Source: Rachycentron canadum (taxonomy: Eukaryota; Chordata; Actinopteri; Carangiformes; Rachycentridae). From it: 64,000 nt of DNA. Both the position numbers and the translations under genes were made by a program. The stretch's first letter is position 1. Every line of letters begins with the position of its first letter. The notes under the pieces were generated by a model. That model did no database searches and was not told the origin of the DNA. It saw only the letters and a program-made list of their open reading frames with translations. Of this stretch, positions 57,233 through 64,000 are shown piece by piece. Where the stretch lies: NCBI GenBank assembly GCA_038496675.1, contig CM076651.1, forward strand, positions 21,952,847-22,016,846, read 5' to 3'.

Positions 57233-57282
57233 ATGGAGCTCTCTCCTCTTCTCTCCTCTCCTCTCCTCTCCTCTCCTCTCCC
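57233..57282. repeat. CTCTC/CCTCT pyrimidine tract
   Basis: Repeated TCTCC units in the 3'UTR of LINE copy C. The open frames here on both strands are low-complexity artefacts. Confidence 0.9.
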
Positions 57283-57825
57283 ACACTTTAAATTATCATT
57301 TTCATTATCTGCTGCACCTTGTAGTTTGGCCTTGGTGTCTCGCTCTCTCTCTATTTGTGTTTCCACAGATCCACTGAAGCTCCATCTCTCTCCACCAACC
57401 GCCCCCTGCATCACCCCCTTCCCCTTTTACCCCTGCTGTTAAACCGACCTGCCCTTCCCTCCCAGGAACCAGTCTACCACCCATTACTCCCATTAAGCTG
57501 CCTGACTCTCCCTGCCTTCCCTCCCACCAAAAACTGCCTTCATTAACTCCTGCACACCATTTCCATCTGTGCATATTCTGTATTGTTACCTGTTTTCTTG
57601 TCTGTATACAACATCTATTGCACGTCTGCCCGTCCTGGGTGAGGGATCCCTCCTCTGTTGCTCACCATGAGGTTTCTCTTTTTTTTTTCCCTGTTAAAAG
57701 GGTTTTTGTTTTGAGTTTTTCCTCAGTCGATGTGAGGGTCTAAGGGCAGAGGATGTTGTTATGATGCTATGTAAAGCCCTTTGAGACAAACTGTTTGTAA
57801 AAATGGGCTATACAAATAAAATTGC

Positions 57826-57876
57826 CTTGCCTTGCCTTGCCTTGCCTTGCCTTGCCTTGCCTTGCCTTGCCTTGCC
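57826..57876 (+). repeat. (TTGCC)n LINE 3' tail
   Basis: About ten TTGCC units directly after ACAAATAAAA, the usual simple-repeat tail of this LINE family. It marks the 3' end of copy C. Confidence 0.93.
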
Positions 57877-57877
57877 T

Positions 57878-59780
57878 CTGTGCCCTCCAAGTACCATGAC
57901 CTTTGCAGGTTATTAGCAAAGGCCGCGCCCTTTCACTGCCCCCGCACAGACCCTACTGAGCTTCTGCCTGGTGCCCCTCTGCCCATTCAAAACTTTAAAA
58001 TCTCTCCAAGTCAGAGAAAGAGGCTATAGAGCGCTACATAAAAGACTTGCTGTCACCTGGCCTTATTCACCCCTCTTCCTTCCCAGTGGGGGCCAGTTTC
58101 TTTTTTGTTGAACAGAAAGACTCTACCTTGCATCCATGACTTTAGAGGGATAAATGAAATAACTGTTAAGAACAAATATCCTCTCCCTCTTATTGACTCT
58201 TATTTTTTTCTAAGATGGGTCTCTGTAATGCCTACCACCTGCTCTGCATCAGGGAGGGTGACAAATGGAACACTGCCTTCAACACCAATCTGGGGCACTT
58301 TGAGTACTTGCATGATGTCTTCTGACCTCACCAATGCCCCTGCTGTTTTCCATGCCCTCATTAACGATGTGTTAAGGGACATGCTCAATAGATTTGTGTT
58401 TGTCTATCTTGGTGACATTTTGATTTTCTCTAAGAACATTGATGACCACGTGCAGCATGTGAGACAAGTTCTCTCTATTAGGAAACAGGCTGTTTGTTAA
58501 GGCTGAAAAGTGTGTTTTCCATGTGTCCACAGTCTCTTTCCTGGGTTTTGTTATTGAGAAGGGGTACATTTCAGCAGACCCAGCTAAGGTTAAGGCACAT
58601 ACTGAATGGCCAGTTCCAGGAAACAACTACAGAGGTTTTTGGGGTTTGTGAAATTTTACAGGAGGTTTATCAAGAACTACAGTTGCGTGGCAACCCCTTT
58701 AATCTAGCTAACCTCTGTAAAGACGTCTTTAATGTGGTCACCATCAGCTGTTGCCATCTTTAATAAATTAAAAGTACTGTTTTCCTGTCCTTGTTCATCC
58801 AGATCCTGACCCCCAGTCTGTGGTGGAGGTCAATGCCTTGGATTCTGGAGTGGGGGGGGTCCTGTCCCAGTGCTCTCTCTCTGACCAGAAGCTCCACCCA
58901 TGCGTTTTTTTTCCCCATTGGCTTACCCTGGCCGAAAAGTAAAAAACTATGATGTGGGAAACCATGACTTACTAGCTGTGGTGCTGGCATTACAAGAATT
59001 GAGATGATCAGCAACTCACCCTTTCATTGTATGGACTGATCATAAGAAGATTCTTATGATCAGTCCATACTTTATGTTACCTTAACTCTTACCTACGTTC
59101 TGCCCGCAGGTTAAACTCTCACCAGGCTCAGTGGGCTTTGTTTCTGGAACGTTTCAACTACACCCTCACCTATTGCCCTGGTTCCAAAAAACGCGCCCTC
59201 TCTCACCAGTTTGTCTAAAGTTGCCTGCCGTTCCAGTGTCAATAGGACCCTGGCTCTCTTACAGCAATGTTTCTGGTGGCTTTCTATGTCTTCAGAGACC
59301 AGGGAATTTGTCGCAGCCTGCTCCGATTGTGCCCGCAGTAAGGCATCTCACCATGCTCCAGCTGGCCTCCTCTGTCCCTTACCCATTCTTCACTGACCCT
59401 GGTCACACATTGCAATCAATTTTGTAACCGGACTTCCTCCCTTGTCAAGGTAACACCGCCATGCTCACCATAGTTGATAGATTATCAAAGTCAGTTAATT
59501 TGGTTCCTCTGCCAAAATTGCCCTCAGCCTTAGAAACTGCCAGTCTGCTTGTCACACATCTTCAGGTTACATGGTATTCCCCAGGAAATTGTGTCTGACT
59601 GAGGTCCCCAATTCGCCTCTCAAGTGTGGAAGGCGTTCTGTCGGGCTTTGGGGGCCTCGGCCAGTCTTTTCTCTGGTTTTCACCCCCAGACTAACGGCCA
59701 GACAGAGGGGGCCAAACACAAAACTCAGCCATAACACCAGACCTTACCATTGCATTGGCTGGAGTACTATGCCGATTTAG
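57878..59780 (+). pseudogene. Ty3/Gypsy retrotransposon, RT, RNase H and integrase (3' part of split element)
   Basis: Starts VPSKYHDLCRLLAKA. RT blocks IHDFRGINEITVKNKYPLPL and LTNAPAVFHALINDVLRDML are present. The catalytic box reads VYLGDILIFS, with Gly replacing the first Asp of Y-x-D-D. RNase H remnants lie at about 58795-59040 and the integrase zinc-finger region at 59211-59400 (CFWWLSMSSETREFVAACSD, CARSKASHH). Core integrase pieces run to about 59770. Many stops and frameshifts, and no LTRs recognised. Dead copy. Confidence 0.88.
59029..59070. repeat. Perfect 20-bp hairpin, 2-nt loop, in Gypsy RNase H remnant
   Basis: GTATGGACTGATCATAAGAA, GA, then the reverse complement. It sits in the frame that should read WTDHKNL of RNase H, so the second arm is an insertion. 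Confidence 0.95.
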
Positions 59781-59789
59781 AAAAGGCCA

Positions 59790-61460
59790 AATAGTCTTAA
59801 TGTGTGATGTGGAGAGAATATGGAGAGAATCATGTTGCAAAGGAACACTAAGACTACCTAAATTTTCTTTGTTGGGACAATGGTAATCTGCACTACGAAC
59901 CCTCAGTGTACAGAATGAGGGTACACATGTTTGGGGCAGCATCAATCCCCAAGCTGCTCCAATTTTGGACTTTTACATTGATGGTTTAATTAGTGTCAAG
60001 ACACCTGCTGAAGCTATCCATCTGGCAGAACAGTCACGAGCGTTATGCAGAACAAGGAACCTTTGGCTCCCAAGACTCAAATTATCATCAGCTGTAACTT
60101 CAATATGCAATGTTGACATTGTCAAAAGGAGTTTGACTCAAAGGTGGTCCTTTGCCCCTCATGAAAAATGATTCCAAGAGGTTTCACACGTTTGTAGCCA
60201 AACAGAGCCAATGCATAAATTCTAGCACAACTGAAGCAAGTAGCCTTGAAGAGAGAAAAGTGGAAATCTTCATAATCAAACTGGTACACAAAGAATTCTT
60301 CTCTGAGGACATAGAGAGACATAGAAAGTCAGTTCAAGTTCAGTTGTCAGATCGGTTGAATGCTTTCCTGGACAAGGATAACGTCCTTAGGGTGAGGGGA
60401 CGCTTATCCCAATCAGCACTATACCAGATATAAAACATCCTGCAATAATGCCAAATAACTCTGATGTGTCAGCCCTGCTTGTCAAACACCAACATGAGCG
60501 TGTACATCACCAAGGAAGAGGCATGACCATGAACAAGCTGCAAACGGAATATGGATCTTAGGTTGTGGTTTCTTCGCATATCTACAAATGTATAAAATGT
60601 AAGAAATACACAAGATCTACAGAGGTTCAACAACTGGCAAATTTGGCAAAAGAGAGAACTGAGACATCCTCTCCCTTACTGTGGTCTTGATTGTTTTGGC
60701 CCTTTCATTGTAAAGGAAGGAAGAAGGGAATTGAAACAATATGGATTGTTGTTTACCTGTTTGTGCTCCAGAGCAATACATATAGAAACACAACAGATTA
60801 AATTATGAATGCACTTTGAACCTTTGTAGCTATCAGAGGACCTGTACACCAATTAAGGTGCGAGAGAGTTATCTGAACTACTCAAAGGAATGGATCTAGA
60901 GCGTAAGCAAACAATCAGCTGTCCAATTAGCAAGCCATATGGGTGGAGTCTGGGAGCATCAGAATCATACAATATGCAGCATTCCGACTGCTACAATTGA
61001 CAAGTCCTCAAGCAGACTTGACACTGTATCGCTGAGGATATTTCTTTATGAAACAATGGCCATAATCAACAGCAGGCCAAGTGTTGAACATGTTCATGAT
61101 CCTTCTGGTCCAGAACATTTCACTCCCACCCATATACTAACTATGAAATCATCAATCATTCTGCCACCTCCTGGACAGTTTTGCAAAGAAGACCTCTATC
61201 TGCACAAAAGGAGAAGAGTACAATTCTTAGCCAATTAGACAGAAATGGCAAATAATAATGACATAATTCATAAATAGATGACATTGTGATCCAAGAAACA
61301 AGTGGAAGCTTGCCAGGGTTGTAGAAGTCCATCCTAGTGTACCACAGGCAACATGCAAAAACTGAAACTACTAGTCAGTGGAAAGGGGAAAAGCACTTGC
61401 TAGTCTAGTTCATCTTGAAAGACCTATTCACAAGGTACAAGATTACTTTACTCAAGGCCA
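59790..61460 (+). pseudogene. BEL/Pao LTR retrotransposon remnant
   Basis: Encodes in pieces RMRVHMFGAASIP (end of the BEL RT region), DKDNVLRVRGRLSQSALYQI (60150-60430), YCGLDCFGPFIVKEGRRELK with CSRAIHIE (integrase core, about 60690-60800) and, at 60939-61238, GGVWEHQNHTICSIPTATID, SSSRLDTVSLRIFLYETMAI, NSRPSVEHVHDP and LPPPGQFCKEDLYL. These are hallmarks of BEL/Pao pol. Multiple stops and frameshifts. It begins immediately after the truncated Gypsy integrase. No clear LTR could be delimited, though the 3' one may lie in 61460-62100. Confidence 0.85.
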
Positions 61461-64000
61461 TCCAGTCACATTCATTCAGACTTGAGACCTCTAGTTATTC
61501 TTATATAATCTTTGTTTAAAATTTGTGTTTTTTGGTGGGAATGTAAGTGCTGTTGCATAAATACTTTAGGTTCATAATGTATTTCACGGTTTGTGTGATA
61601 AGTGAAGTCATAATTCTTGAATGAATGTTGTGTTTCATGTAAGGTTAGAATGTTTGGTGAGTTGATGTGTTGCAGTTTAAATTCGATGAGGTATGTGAAG
61701 AAGTGGGGCATCTTGTAAGAATTCACTTGTTACATTTGGCGGAATTAAAAAGTGAGAGGTGTGTTTCTCTCACAGACTAATTGCGATAGGATACCTCTAA
61801 TGAGATACTGGTCTGCCTAAAGCAATGCAGGCAGTCAACAGAACTTAAGAAACCTTTTCTCACAACCAGCAGCCAATGGGGTATTTGTTTGGTTGTAAAT
61901 TGTTTTGCTTCATGTTGGCGTTTATATTGACATGCTATGCACTGTTAAGTATATTGATATACTTACTGTGTTCCCACATAAATACTTCTCACAATGTCAC
62001 AAAAGCAGTAAAGGTGTGGAGACAGTGGAGAGATGAAACATGCCAAAGTAATAAACCCTTGTTTCTAGGGACCGACCTGTCGGTGTTGTTGTGAGGACAG
62101 CTACGCTTGACTATTGTAATGTCACTGTTTATACATGATTAGAAGGTTTATGTCCAATGTCAACATGTTATGATTTAACTAGCAAATATTTAAGTCCTGA
62201 TAGAAGCTAAGGTTTACACTATTTGGTTTATTCTAGGAGTAACCAGGCCAAACAGCTTCAAAGTAGACCAGGTGACAAAGTATTATTATTTTAACTTTTC
62301 AAACATCTAACACCAGCCTGTGTCAGTCACCAAAATTAGCAAAAGGAGAACCTGTTGTCAGTTTGAGCCTGGCTTTCTCCATGTTATCCAGGTGCAATTA
62401 TACAGTAAGTAGCCAGGAGTCCATGTAGTAGAACTTCAACCTAACCAAAAAGTTTGTACATCAGCTTTGCAGAACCCACGCCTATCAAACACAAACACAG
62501 GATATTTATTAAATGAATCCAAACATTTCTTTGGTATGCATATGTTGTCAATTTACTATGTTTCCAACAATACCACCTAGATTTGGGAGTGTCTAGGAAT
62601 TTTTTAGAAGCTTAAATTTGTCCAGTAATTGTAATTTGGTAAGGCTTAAGGTTCACAAGGGTTCACAATATGCAATGACTCAGAGACAAGACTGGAGCAG
62701 AGTGGCAAGGACAGTGATTTATTAACCCGTGAGTGACCCGCAAGTGATGAAGCCTGAGACTGAAGTCAAAATGACAAAAACTGAGAAAAAATGCTTCTAA
62801 AAAGTAACCAATCAACATTAAAACAATAAGAAGGCTAAAATACTACAAAAAATACAGGCTAAAACAAAAGTGCTAAAAATACAAAGTCTGAAAATAACTC
62901 ATTTAAAATGTCAATAAAATGCAGCAGGGGTGACAATTAGGTTAGAGTACTGCACCATTCAGTTCAGGAGTCATAAATATGAGCAAATCTGTCTGTCCAG
63001 GTAGCTATCCTGGTCTTGTTAGCTCCTGTTTGTCTTAAGTAGCAAACTTCTTGAGGACAAGCAGCTTCTCCCGACACAGCCCCATAGTATGATGATCTAT
63101 TAACTCCTATTAAAAGCAAAGAAACCATACCACTGTGGAGCTCAAAGATACCCTGCCTAGCATCCCGCTGGTAAAACAATATCTCTAAGATCCTGATGGT
63201 CACTAATTGCCCCTCTGAGCACCCAGATATGCAGGGTATAGCAGAGCAGTGTATCAGGCAACTACAGTTACTCATGCAGTCTGGCTAAGGCTCAAGCCTC
63301 TGCCCAATAATTGCAAAACCAGACTGTCACCATCGATATGGCGCTGGTAGCAGGTGGATCCTCGCTTAACCAGTTCATGTCTGTTGTTGGGCTGCGGCCC
63401 TTGGCCTGTTTCACTCAGCCTTACACTGAATACCCACTGAGATGTAGAGAAGCTGACAGTCATAATAAACATGTAATGTTAGCATACAGCTGTATGTCAG
63501 CTATGACAGTTAGCTCATCCTCATTTGCCTAACTTTTGAATAAATTAAACAGTACCAACTATCTTCTGTTGCTAGCATACAGTTAGCTATGCTTTGCAAA
63601 TGCTTTAATGTCATGAACACAACAACACCACAAACACATGCAACTTAAGAGTTGACTTGTTTACATGTAAATAAATATAAAAAATAAATAAAAAATAAAA
63701 TCTATGTAATTTTGAACTAAGCTCCAAAGACATCCTTTCTGAAGACCCGCCTTGATGAGAGAGGTCTAACAGATTGCATCTTTTTGTCTGTAGTAGGTGA
63801 ATCCTTTTATCATTGTTTGAAACAAAATACAAATGCACATGGTTCATTTGATTTTTGATTTGATACTAAAACAAAACAGGTGGTTTATTGGTTTTTGTTG
63901 CCAAACAAAAACCAAGAAACCCTAATTTGATAAATGGTTTAATTTAGCTTTTTTTGCAGTTTAATTTTTTTCATTTCTCATTGGGCAGACAGTAGATCAG
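61460..64000. other. Right end of window, unrecognised
   Basis: No coding region supported. The start may include the 3' LTR of the BEL/Pao remnant (a CTCACAGACTAATTGCGATA block and AGGGACCGACCTGTCGGTG-type end at about 62065-62100), but no matching 5' LTR was found. 62690-63480 may be another decayed LTR-type repeat; this is a guess. Confidence 0.4.

Larger units (their letters stand above)
54185..57877 (+). mobile_element. LINE copy C (L2-like), nearly complete 3' portion, inserted in a Gypsy element
   Basis: 5'-truncated insertion beginning near MFSRTRSFHRWMSRW and ending in a TTGCC-repeat tail (57826-57876). It carries the C-terminal part of ORF1 (54193-54642), an endonuclease (54642-55610), an RT (55747-56823) and the C-terminal domain (56947-57159). 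The 3'UTR has a polypyrimidine stretch. Gypsy protease sequence stops just before it and Gypsy RT sequence resumes just after it. Exact ends and target-site duplication could not be fixed by eye. Confidence 0.88.

Noticed and set aside
57229..57574. Minus-strand frames with Gly/Glu/Arg-rich repeats
   Set aside because: Produced by the pyrimidine tract of the LINE 3'UTR.
1..64000. CRISPR array, operons, bacterial or plasmid features
   Set aside because: No regularly spaced identical repeats. Intron-exon structure and fish transposons show vertebrate nuclear DNA, so prokaryotic features are not expected.

Overview
This is vertebrate nuclear DNA, almost certainly from a teleost fish. It is AT-rich and has long introns with clean GT/AG boundaries. 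It also carries the usual fish mix of mobile elements: Tc1-like DNA transposons, L2-like LINEs with an esterase-type ORF1, R4/Dong-like and Rex-like LINEs, Ty3/Gypsy and BEL/Pao LTR elements, and a tRNA-derived SINE. No species can be named from the sequence alone.

The one intact host gene is an EphB2-type ephrin receptor tyrosine kinase (ephb2) on the minus strand. It runs from the start codon at 51735 to the stop at 15587, with a probable 3'UTR reaching about 12640. All 16 coding exons can be placed to the base. They sum to 2991 bp (996 codons plus stop), all phases agree, and the protein ends in the EphB2 PDZ ligand VEV. Domain order is signal peptide, ephrin-binding domain, Cys-rich/EGF-like, two FN3, TM, juxtamembrane Tyr, kinase, SAM.

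The outstanding observation is that coding exon 4 (27120-27275, 156 bp, the EGF-like/Cys-rich exon) lies on the PLUS strand, while the other 15 exons lie on the minus strand. The inverted block sits inside a 2.5-kb spacer flanked by a long, highly similar inverted repeat (about 24830-26112 and 28617-29930). Each arm is a LINE 3' tail plus the 5' half of a Tc1 element. This is the geometry expected for an inversion by recombination between inverted repeats, or for an assembler choosing the wrong orientation of a segment between repeats. Either way the printed gene cannot splice exon 4 in.

Layout: 0-4.2 kb holds decayed exons of an unrecognised minus-strand gene. 0.1-12.5 kb also contains a locally dispersed repeat family, TE fragments and LINE copy A (with an exact 452-bp tandem duplication at an N). 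12.6-15.6 kb is the ephb2 3'UTR. 15.6-33.7 kb holds exons 16 to 3 with LINE copy B and the inverted repeat. 33.7-51.6 kb is the two large 5' introns with SINE, L1, Tc1, R4 and other fragments. 51.6-52 kb is exon 1 and the promoter. 53.4-61.5 kb is a graveyard of LTR elements in which LINE copy C is inserted inside a Gypsy element, followed directly by BEL/Pao remains. 61.5-64 kb has nothing I recognise.

Several near-perfect short-loop hairpins (13-28 bp arms) are scattered through the window and look like template-switch mutations or read-level fold-backs.
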